From contig CAZKNR010000035.1 in assembly GCA_964553925.1 (NCBI GenBank), positions 1 to 64,000 on the forward strand: a stretch of 64,000 nucleotides of DNA, read 5' to 3'. Every line of letters begins with the position of its first letter. Within the stretch, counting starts at the first letter, position 1. Positions 9,776 through 17,743 of the stretch are shown here, in pieces. The stretch is from DAISKN01 sp964553925. GTDB taxonomy: Bacteria; Acidobacteriota; Vicinamibacteria; Marinacidobacterales; SMYC01. The notes beneath the pieces are model-generated. The model saw only the letters and a program-made list of their open reading frames with translations, did no database searches and had not been told where the DNA came from. A program made the position numbers and the translations under genes.

Positions 9776-9925
9776 CGCCGCTACTCGATTCACGCTCAAT
9801 CCGAGCGGAGCGTTTTCACCGGATCCACGCGTGCCGCCCGCAGCGTCGGAATGAGGGCCGCGGCGAGGGCGGTCGCGCCGAGGATCGCGGTTGACGCTCG
9901 CGAAAGTCGCGGGATCCGAGGGCTC
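9763..9925. repeat. Imperfect direct repeat, copy A (ADOP gene 3' end)
   Basis: This stretch matches 11003-11164 with a handful of substitutions and one extra T near 9892. It covers the last codons of the WD40 gene, its stop and a remnant of an ADOP permease 3' end. Together with copy B it brackets the nucleotidyltransferase cassette. Confidence 0.85.
9796..9925 (-). pseudogene. Remnant of an ADOP permease C-terminus
   Basis: On the minus strand this encodes AILGATALAAALIPTLRAA and then VDPVKTLRSD, nearly identical to the last residues of the intact ADOP permease that ends at 11036. Upstream of that the reading frame breaks: copy A has one extra base relative to copy B near 9892, and similarity stops at about 9925. 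It is the fragment of a second permease copy, or of a duplication of the resident gene's 3' end. Confidence 0.8.
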
Positions 9926-9995
9926 CGAGCGGCAGCGGCGTTCGAAGCCGCGAGACCGTGGAAGGAAGCGTCCGGCGATCTGAACCGGCTCCGCA

Positions 9996-10565
9996 TCAGG
10001 CTCGCTCGGGTCGGGGCAGAAGCTTCGCGAGACGGCGAACGATTTCCGGTTCCTCTTTCAACTCGACGAGAGGCGGGAGCTCCTTCCAGACGAGGGATGC
10101 GTCGAGGTGCTCTCGCTGCCGAAGGATCACCCCTCCGACGTCGAGCCAGTCCTTCTCGCGATTCGCGAACGCTTTGAGAACGACAAGGTCTTCCGCGCTA
10201 CAGGTGACAAGATCCACGTCGAGAGCGAAACGATGGCGGCTGGCTCGGGCGACGACTCGTTCCTCGAAGGGCAACGCTCCCAGCGATACATCGAGCGGGA
10301 CGCCATTCTCCGCTCTCAGGAGAACAACTCGGGTAGCAAGGGCGAAATCTCGAGCATCCGCGCGCCTGGCCTCGAAGCGATTCAGAAGGGCTCCGATCCA
10401 TTGTTCTTCCGAGCCAAACCCAGTCAAGATGGTCAGGTCCACGTCTTGTGTGAGGCGCGGCTCCCCCCAGCGCTGTACCGCTACCGCGCCGATGATACAA
10501 AATCGCCAGCGGTTCTTCCGGCAGAATTCTTGAATCGCGACGGCTGCCGAGAAAATTGGATTCAC
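9996..10565 (-). CDS. AbiEii/MNT-like nucleotidyltransferase, toxin-antitoxin type
   Basis: This 189-residue protein has the pol-beta-like nucleotidyltransferase signature: a helix-turn motif beginning IIGAVAVQRWGEPR followed by TQDVDLTI, which supplies the paired catalytic aspartates, and a later VPLDVSL that fits the third acidic strand. Proteins of this size are often the NTase part of toxin-antitoxin or abortive-infection pairs. The start is GTG at 10565, overlapping the stop of the upstream small gene as GTGA, which indicates translational coupling. An in-frame extension to 10766 would run across that gene and was rejected. Base composition is lower in GC than neighbouring housekeeping genes. 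Confidence 0.78.
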   Translation of the reverse strand: MNPIFSAAVAIQEFCRKNRWRFCIIGAVAVQRWGEPRLTQDVDLTILTGFGSEEQWIGALLNRFEARRADARDFALATRVVLLRAENGVPLDVSLGALPFEERVVARASRHRFALDVDLVTCSAEDLVVLKAFANREKDWLDVGGVILRQREHLDASLVWKELPPLVELKEEPEIVRRLAKLLPRPERA

Positions 10566-10807
10566 TGGGGTCGATGTTTCTTCAGATACGAGTGGAGATC
10601 CACGAGGCCAGAGTGAGTTTCTCGGCTTGGGTGAAGTGGCACCGACAGGGCCAGATCGAGCAGGGCCTCGGTAGCGGCAGCGGCTTGCTCCTCGGTCATT
10701 TCGCAGAGCTCCCTCGCTCTCTGCGCTTCGAGGGCCGAAGCCGCCTTCTTCCACTGCGCCATCCACTGACGCTGCTGGTCGATAACGACGGTATTCTTGC
10801 GGGCCAT
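10562..10807 (-). CDS. Small partner protein of the nucleotidyltransferase (unknown family)
   Basis: This 81-residue, highly helical protein starts MARKNTVVIDQQRQW and is rich in Ala, Glu and Gln. It shows no DNA-binding HTH or HEPN RxxxxH motif that I can recognise. Its stop overlaps the NTase start by GTGA, so the two are coupled and the small gene comes first, as antitoxins often do. ATG 10807 was chosen over an upstream in-frame ATG because a perfect TATAAT lies just before it. Confidence 0.6.
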   Translation of the reverse strand: MARKNTVVIDQQRQWMAQWKKAASALEAQRARELCEMTEEQAAAATEALLDLALSVPLHPSRETHSGLVDLHSYLKKHRPQ

Positions 10808-10816
10808 CTGGTTGAA

Positions 10817-10822
10817 ATTATA
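10817..10822 (-). promoter_or_regulatory. Perfect -10 box; near-leaderless start of the NTase cassette
   Basis: TATAAT on the minus strand ends only 9 bases before the ATG at 10807, so transcription would begin about 3 bases upstream of the start codon. The -35 region at the expected distance (about 10840-10845) reads CCAGAC and is weak. No Shine-Dalgarno precedes the ATG. Confidence 0.45.
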
Positions 10823-11002
10823 TACCGATGCGCGGGGTCGTCTGGTCTCCCCCCACTGGCGAAAAGATAGATAGAATACCCTCCACATTCACGTACGCGG
10901 GGCACGACCGGCGTTCTGACTCGTGGGCTACAGCACGTTCCCTCGCACGAGACCCGCGGCCGCGAGGTTCACGGCCGCCAGCGGATCTTGGCTTCCAACG
11001 CG

Positions 11003-11164
11003 TCCGGAGCCGTGACATCGCGACTCCATTCCAGCTCAATCCGAGCGGAGCGTCTTCACCGGGTCGACTCGCGCGGCCCGCACCGTCGGAATGAGGGCCG
11101 CGGCGAGGGCGGTCGCGCCGAGAATCGCGGTGACGCTCGCGAAGGTCGCGGGATCCGAGGGCTC
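11003..11164. repeat. Imperfect direct repeat, copy B (ADOP gene 3' end)
   Basis: This is the partner of 9763-9925. It covers the last ~43 codons of the intact ADOP gene and about 33 bases beyond its stop. The offset to copy A is 1240 bases, falling to 1239 after the single-base indel. Confidence 0.85.
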
Positions 11165-13687
11165 GATCCGGAACAGGAGACTCCGGAGCGCCTGGCTCAG
11201 GAAAAAAGCGCCGACGACGCCGGCCGCGAGGCCCCAGAGCACCGGCCTCATGCTCTCGAGGACGAGCATCCTCACTACGTCCTTCACTCTCGCGCCGAGC
11301 GCCATCCGGATTCCGATCTCGCGCTCGCGCTGGGCGACGGAGAGACCCATGACCGCGTAGACCCCGAGAGCGGCGAGGCCGAGCGCGACCAGCGCGAAGA
11401 GCCCGAGGACCCGCGCGCGGAACCGCTCCTCGCTCACCGACCCCTCGAGAACGTCGCTCAGGCTGCGCACGGAGTAGAGCGGGATCTCCCGATCCATCGC
11501 CGCGAGCTCCCTCGAGATGCTGGAGGCGAGGGTGTCGGCCCCCGCGGACGTGAGCACCACGAGCGTCATCGTGTGAAACGAGGGCTCCTGAGGCTCTGGG
11601 GTGTAGAACGTCGGGATTCTCTCCTCGTTCAGATCCAGATGTTTCACGTCAGAGACGATCCCGACGATCTCGCGCGAGCCGATTCCGCCGACGTCTTGCC
11701 GGTCTTCGTCGGGAATGCCGCGGTTGTAGGTGATGCGCGCGCCGAGAGGGTCCTCCCCTGGCCAGAACTTCTCCGCCATCGATTCGCTGATCACGACCAC
11801 CCGCGCCGCGCCCGCGATGTCCCGCTCGTCGAAGAGCCGGCCTCGGAGCAAGGGAATCCCCATGGCTTCGTAATACCCGGCGCCGACCGAGCGAGCTTCC
11901 GCGGCCGGCCTCTCCCCCGGGGACGCGGGGCGATCGTCGATCTGGAAGGCATCGCTCGAATAGTTGTCACTCAAAGGCAGGATGTTGGTCCCGCCGACGG
12001 CACGGACTCCGGGAAGCGACTGAATCCTCTCGTACAGGCTCTGATAGAAGGGGATTTGCTCTCCCTCGGCGTAGCGGGCAAGCGGTAGGGAAAGCGAAAG
12101 GGTGAGGACGCGGTCGGCGTGGAAACCCGGGGTCACCGAGCGAAGCTCTCGGAGGCTTCTCATCAGGAGACCCGCGGCCACGAGAAGCATCAGCGAGAGC
12201 GCCACCTCGACTCCGATCAGGATCCGCCGCCAGTCGGTCCGGGCGCTCGCGCCGCGGCCTCCGCCTTCCACGAGAACGCTGCGGAGATTCCCCGACGCGA
12301 GACTCAGCGCGGGCGCGAGTCCGAACACGATCGCCGTCAGAGACGAAAGAACGACGGCGAACCCGAGCGTCGTCGCGTCGAAGCCGATCTCGACGGCGCG
12401 AGGGATGGCTCGTTGCGCCAGAAAGTCGCGCGCCGATACAGCGAGCAGGAAGCCGAGGAGCCCTCCGGCCACCGAGAGAAGCCAGCTTTCGGTCAGGAGC
12501 TGACGGACCAGGGTCGCGCGTCCCGCGCCGAGCGCCGATTGGATCGCGAGGCCCTTCTGGCGGAGGACCCCTTGCGCGAGCTGCACGTTCGCGAGGTTGG
12601 CGCAGACGATGAGAAGTACGGCCCCGACGGCGCCGTAGAGCACCAGGAGACCTTGTCGCGAGCCCGCGACAATCGCCTCTTTGAGATCGACGACGTGGGC
12701 GCCCCGGCCGGTGTTCGATTCGGGATCGTCCTTTTCGCGGCGCCGCGCGAAGGCGACGAGCTCGGCGCGGCCCTCCTCGATCGAGCGCCCCTCGCGGAGC
12801 CGGCCCACGGCGCGGATGAATCGGCAATCCTGACAAGGGTTGCCACGGTCGAACCTCTGGAGAGTGTAGAGGAGCGGCTCCCGCTCGGGGTTCGGCTCGG
12901 GGTGGGTGTAGTCGGCGGGAAGAACTCCCACGATCGCGTGGGGCTCCGCGTTGACCCCGATCGTTTTCCCGAGGACCGCGGTCGAGCCGCCGAGCCGGGT
13001 CTGCCAGAACGCGTGCGTGACGACGACCGTGAGGGGCGCCCCCGGCCGATCCTCCTCCTCGGTGAAGAGCCTCCCGAGCGCGGGCCGCACTCCAAGCGTT
13101 TCGAAGAATCCCGCGGTGACGCTCGAGCCCGGAACTCGCTCGGGCTGAAGGACGCCGGAGGCGGTGAAGAATCCCACCCAGCCGTGGGCGCCCATCGATT
13201 CGAAGGCCTGAGTCCGTTCGGCGAAATCGTAGAATTCGCCGGGAGAAATGTTCCCCGGCTGGCCGCTCGCGAGCGCGAGTCCCTGGATCTTGGCAAGCCG
13301 GTCGGGCTCGCGGTATCGGAGGGGCCGGAGGAGAACGGCCTCGACGAGACTGAAGATGGCGACGTTGGCGCCGATTCCGACGGCGAGCGTGGACACGACG
13401 AAAAACGTCCACCCCGGCCGTTTCCCGAAGCTTCGCAAGGCGATACGCAAATCGCGGAGTCCCATGGCGCTTCTTCTCTCTTTCGTTTCGCGCACGAGTC
13501 GGCGCGTTTCGACGGCGTCCCGGAAGACGCCGAGCGTTCGGGCGGCGACCAACGACTTCGACGCTCCTTGCTCGCGTAGGTGCCAAAGCTCCGAAAGCCA
13601 TTCCTCGCGAAACCGATCGCGGTACGAGGCGGGAACGGCCATTCCCGCGATCCTGACGGCAATCTGCGCGAGCACCGGCGGCTTCAT
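11036..13687 (-). CDS. ADOP family FtsX/MacB-like ABC permease
   Basis: This 883-residue protein has an N-terminal prefix (MKPPVLAQIAVRIAG... with YRDRFREEWLSEL) typical of ADOP permeases, then two MacB periplasmic-core/FtsX repeats. Transmembrane groups lie near residues 90-115, 350-500 and 770-880, and the C-terminal EREIGIRMALGA motif is the FtsX permease signature. Such proteins are presumed permease subunits of tripartite exporters working with an ATPase encoded elsewhere; none is adjacent. ATG 13687 was preferred to the longer frame (to 13855) because it overlaps the padR stop as ATGA and gives the normal family N-terminus. Its 3' end is duplicated at 9796-9925. Confidence 0.9.
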   Translation of the reverse strand: MKPPVLAQIAVRIAGMAVPASYRDRFREEWLSELWHLREQGASKSLVAARTLGVFRDAVETRRLVRETKERRSAMGLRDLRIALRSFGKRPGWTFFVVSTLAVGIGANVAIFSLVEAVLLRPLRYREPDRLAKIQGLALASGQPGNISPGEFYDFAERTQAFESMGAHGWVGFFTASGVLQPERVPGSSVTAGFFETLGVRPALGRLFTEEEDRPGAPLTVVVTHAFWQTRLGGSTAVLGKTIGVNAEPHAIVGVLPADYTHPEPNPEREPLLYTLQRFDRGNPCQDCRFIRAVGRLREGRSIEEGRAELVAFARRREKDDPESNTGRGAHVVDLKEAIVAGSRQGLLVLYGAVGAVLLIVCANLANVQLAQGVLRQKGLAIQSALGAGRATLVRQLLTESWLLSVAGGLLGFLLAVSARDFLAQRAIPRAVEIGFDATTLGFAVVLSSLTAIVFGLAPALSLASGNLRSVLVEGGGRGASARTDWRRILIGVEVALSLMLLVAAGLLMRSLRELRSVTPGFHADRVLTLSLSLPLARYAEGEQIPFYQSLYERIQSLPGVRAVGGTNILPLSDNYSSDAFQIDDRPASPGERPAAEARSVGAGYYEAMGIPLLRGRLFDERDIAGAARVVVISESMAEKFWPGEDPLGARITYNRGIPDEDRQDVGGIGSREIVGIVSDVKHLDLNEERIPTFYTPEPQEPSFHTMTLVVLTSAGADTLASSISRELAAMDREIPLYSVRSLSDVLEGSVSEERFRARVLGLFALVALGLAALGVYAVMGLSVAQREREIGIRMALGARVKDVVRMLVLESMRPVLWGLAAGVVGAFFLSQALRSLLFRIEPSDPATFASVTAILGATALAAALIPTVRAARVDPVKTLRSD

Positions 13688-14025
13688 CGGGTCGACACAG
13701 AGGGGTCGGGCTCGGCGATCGCTCCCTCGAAGACGCGGCGGTGATCGGAGAATCGCTCGAGCGCGATCGAGAGGAGCTTGCCGCCCTCCTCGGTGAGCTC
13801 GTAGTACCGGCGCCGAGGACGTCCGTCGCGCTTTGCCGCTCTCTCCCCTTCCCACCGGGAGCGCACGAGCTTTTCGAGCTCGAAGCGTCTGAGGATGGGG
13901 TAGGCGGTGCCGCTCGGGAGCACGGTGAAGTCCATGATCTCGAAGCCGTAGCGGTAGCCGCGGGCGAGGGCCTGGAGCACCAGAGCCTCGTTGTAGGTGA
14001 GCCTAGACTTTTTCACCCTTACCAT
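13684..14025 (-). CDS. PadR family transcriptional regulator
   Basis: This 113-residue protein is a PadR-type winged helix with the characteristic YGFEIMDFT and LPSGTAYPILRRFE segments, followed by YYELTEEGGKLL. PadR proteins repress transport and stress genes and usually control their own operon. The stop overlaps the ADOP start (ATGA), and this PadR-ADOP pairing is a recurrent arrangement in Acidobacteriota. A candidate operator lies 12 bases upstream of its start. Confidence 0.9.
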   Translation of the reverse strand: MVRVKKSRLTYNEALVLQALARGYRYGFEIMDFTVLPSGTAYPILRRFELEKLVRSRWEGERAAKRDGRPRRRYYELTEEGGKLLSIALERFSDHRRVFEGAIAEPDPSVSTR

Positions 14026-14036
14026 GGCGAGCCAGA

Positions 14037-14056
14037 CTATATGCGTTTCTACATAG
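14037..14056. promoter_or_regulatory. Candidate PadR operator
   Basis: TATG-N8-CATA (14040-14055) resembles the ATGT-N8-ACAT type dyad recognised by PadR proteins and lies immediately upstream of the padR start. A second offset dyad, CTAT-N12-ATAG (14037-14056), shares it. Autoregulation is inferred only from position and symmetry. Confidence 0.35.
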
Positions 14057-14081
14057 GGTCAAGCGGCCTTTGGACTGGAGC

Positions 14082-14131
14082 CGGCCGGGAGGTCGGGGTG
14101 AGGGCAGGTTTGGTTATTGACCTCCCGGCCG
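14082..14131. repeat. Perfect 13-bp inverted repeat between divergent genes
   Basis: CGGCCGGGAGGTC (14082-14094) and GACCTCCCGGCCG (14119-14131) are perfect reverse complements separated by 24 bases. They lie between the divergent padR and sigma54-activator genes, where no transcript should end, so an operator or enhancer role is as likely as a hairpin in a leader RNA. No T-run follows on either strand. Confidence 0.7.
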
Positions 14132-14280
14132 CTTAGCTCCGCTCGATGGCCATAGCAGGGAACGTGCCAGCGTGCGGCGATCGAAGAAATCCGCGGTTTT
14201 TGCGGCTTTTCGAGACCAGGGTGCTCGGATCGTCTCCCTGCGTGTCCAGGCGCTCCCCACCGCCTATACAATGATTGGAT

Positions 14281-15777
14281 ATGGGCTCCTTAGACTTCAC
14301 TCGGGAACAACGGTGCTTCCTCGAGAGCCTTTCCCGGCTCGCGACCGCGAACCCGTTCCTCCCGGAGCGGGTCGAGCTCGAGCGCGAGATCCTGAAGGAC
14401 GACTTCGAGGAAGTGAGCCCGGTCTGGAGCAAGCGCCTCGATCGGGAAAACCCGAACGTGGTCAAGATCGAAGCGCGCGCGGAGGCGATGGCGGCTCCGA
14501 TCCGGGCGCGGCTCGTATCGGAGCGGAAGCCTTCCGCTTCCGACGCGCGGCTCTACGAAGAGCTCGTCTTCTACATCCTGTACTACCGCTTCGAAGAGGA
14601 CTTCGCGCGCGCGATGAGTGAGCCCGCCGTCCGTTTCTACGAGCCGTTCTGCCGCGAGGCGATGAGGCTCCTGCCTCCGCCCGAGGCCTCCGGCGGGATC
14701 GAGCCCGAGCTCCCGCACTGGTTCGCGTTCCTCTTCCAGATCCGCCGCGCTTCGCACCACATCTTCGAGTTCATCGTGGGGAGCTCCTACCCCGCGGCGC
14801 GGCTCCGGGCCGCGATCTGGCAATCCATCTTCACCCACGACCTGAGGCGTTATCGGCGCGCGCTCTTCGACAAGATGGGCGATGTGTCGACGCTGGTGAA
14901 TGGACCCTCGGGAACTGGAAAGGAGCTCGTGGCCAGGGCGATCGGATCGTCCCGATACATCCCCTTCCAGCCGAAGACGGAGCGTTTCGTCCTCGACGTC
15001 GACGAGGCTTTCTATCCCATGAACCTCTCGGCGCTCGCGCCAACGCTCATCGAATCCGAGCTCTTCGGCCATCGCCGAGGGGCCTTCACCGGCGCCCTCG
15101 CGGACCGAAAAGGTTTTTTCGCGATCTGCCCCGCTCTCGGAACCGTGTTCCTCGACGAGATCGGCGATCTCGACCCCGCGATCCAGGTGAAGCTCCTGCG
15201 GGTGCTGCAGACGCGGGAGTTCCAGTCCCTGGGAGAGACCAAGAGCCAGAGGTTCGAGGGCAAGATCGTGGCCGCGACCCACCGGGATCTGGCGGCGGAG
15301 ATGCGAGCGGGCCGGTTCCGCGAGGACCTCTACTACCGCCTGTGCTCCGACCTCATCACCACACCCTCGCTGCGAGAGCAGCTCGCGGACACTTCTCACG
15401 ATCTCGAGGAGCTGGTCCGCTTCATCGCCCGGCGCATCGTGGGCCAGGAGGAAGCGGAGCCCGTCACCTCCGAAGTGCTTGGATGGATCCAGGGCCACCT
15501 TGGGCAGGACTACGCCTGGCCGGGCAATTTCCGCGAGCTCGAGCAATGCGTGCGAAACGTCCTCGTCCGCAAGGAGTATCGGCCCGCGTCAAGAGCCATG
15601 GACTCACCTTGGCTCGTGGACCTGCGCGAGGGGAGTCTCACCGCGGAGGAGCTTCTCGAGGCCTACTGCGCCCACGTCTACGAGCGCTCGGGGAGCTTTC
15701 TCGAGACCGCGCGGAGGCTCGGTCTCGATCGGCGGACGGTCAAGAGCAAAGTGCAGGCGTACCGCAAACGGATCTAG
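14281..15777 (+). CDS. Sigma54-dependent transcriptional activator without receiver domain
   Basis: This 498-residue protein has a helical N-terminal domain of about 195 residues unlike a response-regulator receiver, GAF or PAS domain. A sigma54-interacting AAA+ domain follows, with Walker A GPSGTGKE near residue 208, the sigma54-contact loop GAFTGA near 266 and Walker B GTVFLDEIGD. A Fis-type helix-turn-helix closes the protein (ETARRLGLDRRTVKSKV). It would activate sigma54 promoters in response to an unidentified signal. ATG 14281 is preferred to an upstream in-frame TTG at 14275. Its stop overlaps the stop of the convergent PDZ gene. Confidence 0.87.
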   Translation: MGSLDFTREQRCFLESLSRLATANPFLPERVELEREILKDDFEEVSPVWSKRLDRENPNVVKIEARAEAMAAPIRARLVSERKPSASDARLYEELVFYILYYRFEEDFARAMSEPAVRFYEPFCREAMRLLPPPEASGGIEPELPHWFAFLFQIRRASHHIFEFIVGSSYPAARLRAAIWQSIFTHDLRRYRRALFDKMGDVSTLVNGPSGTGKELVARAIGSSRYIPFQPKTERFVLDVDEAFYPMNLSALAPTLIESELFGHRRGAFTGALADRKGFFAICPALGTVFLDEIGDLDPAIQVKLLRVLQTREFQSLGETKSQRFEGKIVAATHRDLAAEMRAGRFREDLYYRLCSDLITTPSLREQLADTSHDLEELVRFIARRIVGQEEAEPVTSEVLGWIQGHLGQDYAWPGNFRELEQCVRNVLVRKEYRPASRAMDSPWLVDLREGSLTAEELLEAYCAHVYERSGSFLETARRLGLDRRTVKSKVQAYRKRI

Positions 15778-16547
15778 AGTTTCTTTTTGCCTTCCTTCTC
15801 GAGATCGGCCTCCAGCTGTCGAAGCCGGTCCTCGACTTCCTTCATGCGGTCTTGAATCTTGCCGAGATCCATCTCGCGGAACCGCTTCAGCTTCTGCTGC
15901 CACTCCTCGCTCTCGAAGCGGCCTTCGATGCCGCGCATCGCCTCCTCGAACGCGGCGAGGGCTTCTCCGTCGAGCGAGCCCTCGGGTCCGGCGAACACGA
16001 AACCGTGTCCGCCCTCGAGTGGGCCGGCGCCGGGAAAGGGTGCGATCTCCGGAATTGCCACTTCGAACTCGGCGAGATCGATCACCCTGCGGTCGCGTTC
16101 TTCAACGGCCACGGCGGCGCTGAGAGGGCCTTTGTCGCGGAGGAAATCGACGTTGACGCTCTCGCCAGCTCTCTTCTCTCGAATCGCGTGCACCAGACTC
16201 TGCGGGCCTGCGATCGGCTCCCCCTCGACGGCAGTGAGAACGTCTCCTACCTGAATGCCAGCCGCGGCAGCGGGGCTCCCGTCCTCGACCTTCGCGACGA
16301 GCACCCCGGCGTCCTCCGGAGCCCCGAAATGGGCTCGCAACTCGGGAGTCAGGCCCAGCACCTGGACCCCGAGATAACCGCGGCCGATGCCCTTCCAGAA
16401 GAAGGCTCGCCTGTGGTCCCTTCCGGGCTGACTCTCGCCAGTTTTTTCAACTTGGCCAACCTGGCCCGCCGAAGCGAGTCCCGCGAGTCCGAGCGTCACG
16501 AGGCCGGCACAAACGATGCGAAACGCAGTCCTTGCTGGTTGCTTCAT
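15774..16547 (-). CDS. Secreted PDZ-domain protein
   Basis: This 257-residue protein has a Sec signal peptide ending near LASAG, one PDZ domain at about residues 55-140 (GYLGVQVLGLTPELR, then AAAGIQVGDVLTAVEGEPI) and a highly charged coiled-coil tail. There is no protease domain, so it probably binds extracytoplasmic protein termini. It starts behind a good Shine-Dalgarno (AGGAG) 46 bases after the membrane-protein gene and looks like the third gene of the ECF sigma operon, which suggests envelope-stress sensing or response. Confidence 0.82.
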   Translation of the reverse strand: MKQPARTAFRIVCAGLVTLGLAGLASAGQVGQVEKTGESQPGRDHRRAFFWKGIGRGYLGVQVLGLTPELRAHFGAPEDAGVLVAKVEDGSPAAAAGIQVGDVLTAVEGEPIAGPQSLVHAIREKRAGESVNVDFLRDKGPLSAAVAVEERDRRVIDLAEFEVAIPEIAPFPGAGPLEGGHGFVFAGPEGSLDGEALAAFEEAMRGIEGRFESEEWQQKLKRFREMDLGKIQDRMKEVEDRLRQLEADLEKEGKKKL

Positions 16548-16564
16548 GGTCTCCTGTCTTCCCT

Positions 16565-16599
16565 TTGGTTATGGCCTTGGTTATGGTGCTTGGTTATGG
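16565..16599. repeat. Three copies of TTGGTTATGG in a short gene gap
   Basis: The 10-base unit occurs at 16565-16574, 16577-16586 and 16590-16599. It fills the gap between the PDZ gene and the membrane-protein gene, and the third copy supplies that gene's stop codon. On the transcribed strand the unit is CCATAACCAA. Confidence 0.8.
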
Positions 16600-17016
16600 C
16601 GCGTGGGACGCGGGTTCCGCTCGCAGCTCTTTCGCTTCCTCTCGCGCCAGCTCTCTCAAATCGAACACGAACTCCACGTTCTCGGTTCCGCCGAGGTCCA
16701 GGACCGGCTCGATCTCGCGCGTCAGCGTCCTGAGCTTTTCGAGCTCCGTCTGGAGCTCCCGGTACTCGTCGCGAAGCTCCCGGACGCGCGCCGCGGCCTT
16801 CGAGCGCTGGTAGCGCTCCCGGAGGTAACCCTGAGACAGGACGAGCCCGAGGAGCGCGGCCAGAACCCCCGCGAGGACGAAGGCGCGGTTTCGGCGGCCG
16901 CTCCGGGAACGGGAGTCCACCTTCGCGAGAACTTTCGCGGTGAAGTCGAAAGACGGTCCTTCGCGCGGGAGCTCCCGGAGGAGCCGCGAGACGTCCTCGT
17001 CGTTCATTCCGCCCAT
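16594..17016 (-). CDS. Single-pass membrane protein, probable anti-sigma-like regulator
   Basis: This 140-residue protein has a short cytoplasmic N-terminus (DEDVSRLLRELPREG), one transmembrane helix at about 45-62 and a long coiled coil at about 68-105. It starts at ATG 17016, overlapping the sigma-factor stop as TGATG. Position after an ECF sigma gene, size and topology are those of anti-sigma factors, although no zinc-binding HxxxCxxC motif is present, so the role is inferred from context. Confidence 0.72.
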   Translation of the reverse strand: MGGMNDEDVSRLLRELPREGPSFDFTAKVLAKVDSRSRSGRRNRAFVLAGVLAALLGLVLSQGYLRERYQRSKAAARVRELRDEYRELQTELEKLRTLTREIEPVLDLGGTENVEFVFDLRELAREEAKELRAEPASHAP

Positions 17017-17576
17017 CAGAGACCTCCATTCCAATAGGGCTCGAGCAGCCGCCGCAGTCTCTCGCGCCCACGGTGGATCCGGGACTTCACCGTCCCCTCG
17101 CCGCAACTCATCGCCCGAGCGATGTCGCTGTAGGACCAACCCTCCATGTCCCGGAGCACGAGCGGGGAGCGGTATCGAAGGGGGAGTGCCGAGAGCGCCT
17201 CCGCCAACCGGACGCTCAGCTCGTCCTGGAGGCAGACCGTTTGCGGGCTCGGCGCGGCTTCGTGGTTTCCGTTCCCTCCGAAGGCCTTCAAGAGAATCGC
17301 GCGGCGGCGGAGCTTGCGGTCCTCGGTGCGAAGCAGGTTGGCGGCGATGCGGTACAAGTAGGGGGTGAACTGGCCCCGCTCCTGATACCGGTGGGAGAGC
17401 TCGAAGAGGCGGACGAACGCGTCCTGGGCCGCCTCCTCCGCGCGATCCCGGTCCCGGGAGAGCGCGGTGAGAAACCGGACCAGGGGGGCCTTGTGCCGCT
17501 CGACGAGTGTCGTAAAGGCTTCCCGGTCGCCGCTTTGTACCCGGCGCATCAGCTCCCCGTCCGCGGGTGGCGTCAT
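17016..17576 (-). CDS. ECF-type RNA polymerase sigma factor
   Basis: This 186-residue protein has sigma region 2 (DREAFTTLVERHKAPLV, then AEEAAQDAFVRLFE) and region 4 (LSALPLRYRSPLVLRDMEG, with the HTH YSDIARAMSCGEGTVKSRI). It would direct RNA polymerase to a small envelope-linked regulon, probably held in check by the membrane protein encoded next. ATG 17576 is preferred to the TTG at 17591. A GGAACTT element typical of ECF -35 boxes lies at 17608-17614 on the same strand, hinting at autoregulation, although the spacing would give an almost leaderless message. Confidence 0.88.
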   Translation of the reverse strand: MTPPADGELMRRVQSGDREAFTTLVERHKAPLVRFLTALSRDRDRAEEAAQDAFVRLFELSHRYQERGQFTPYLYRIAANLLRTEDRKLRRRAILLKAFGGNGNHEAAPSPQTVCLQDELSVRLAEALSALPLRYRSPLVLRDMEGWSYSDIARAMSCGEGTVKSRIHRGRERLRRLLEPYWNGGL

Positions 17577-17743
17577 ATTCAATAGGTTCAACGCGGCAAC
17601 CGGGAGAAAGTTCCGGCGGACAAAAATACAGTTTCACTTCGAAGTGCTTCTTGGTGTACAATGTCGTTCCCCACGGGTCTTATACAGCTTTCTATAAGCT
17701 TTTTAAGCTCAGCTTCATTCAAAGCGTTCATAAGGCAAGCGCC

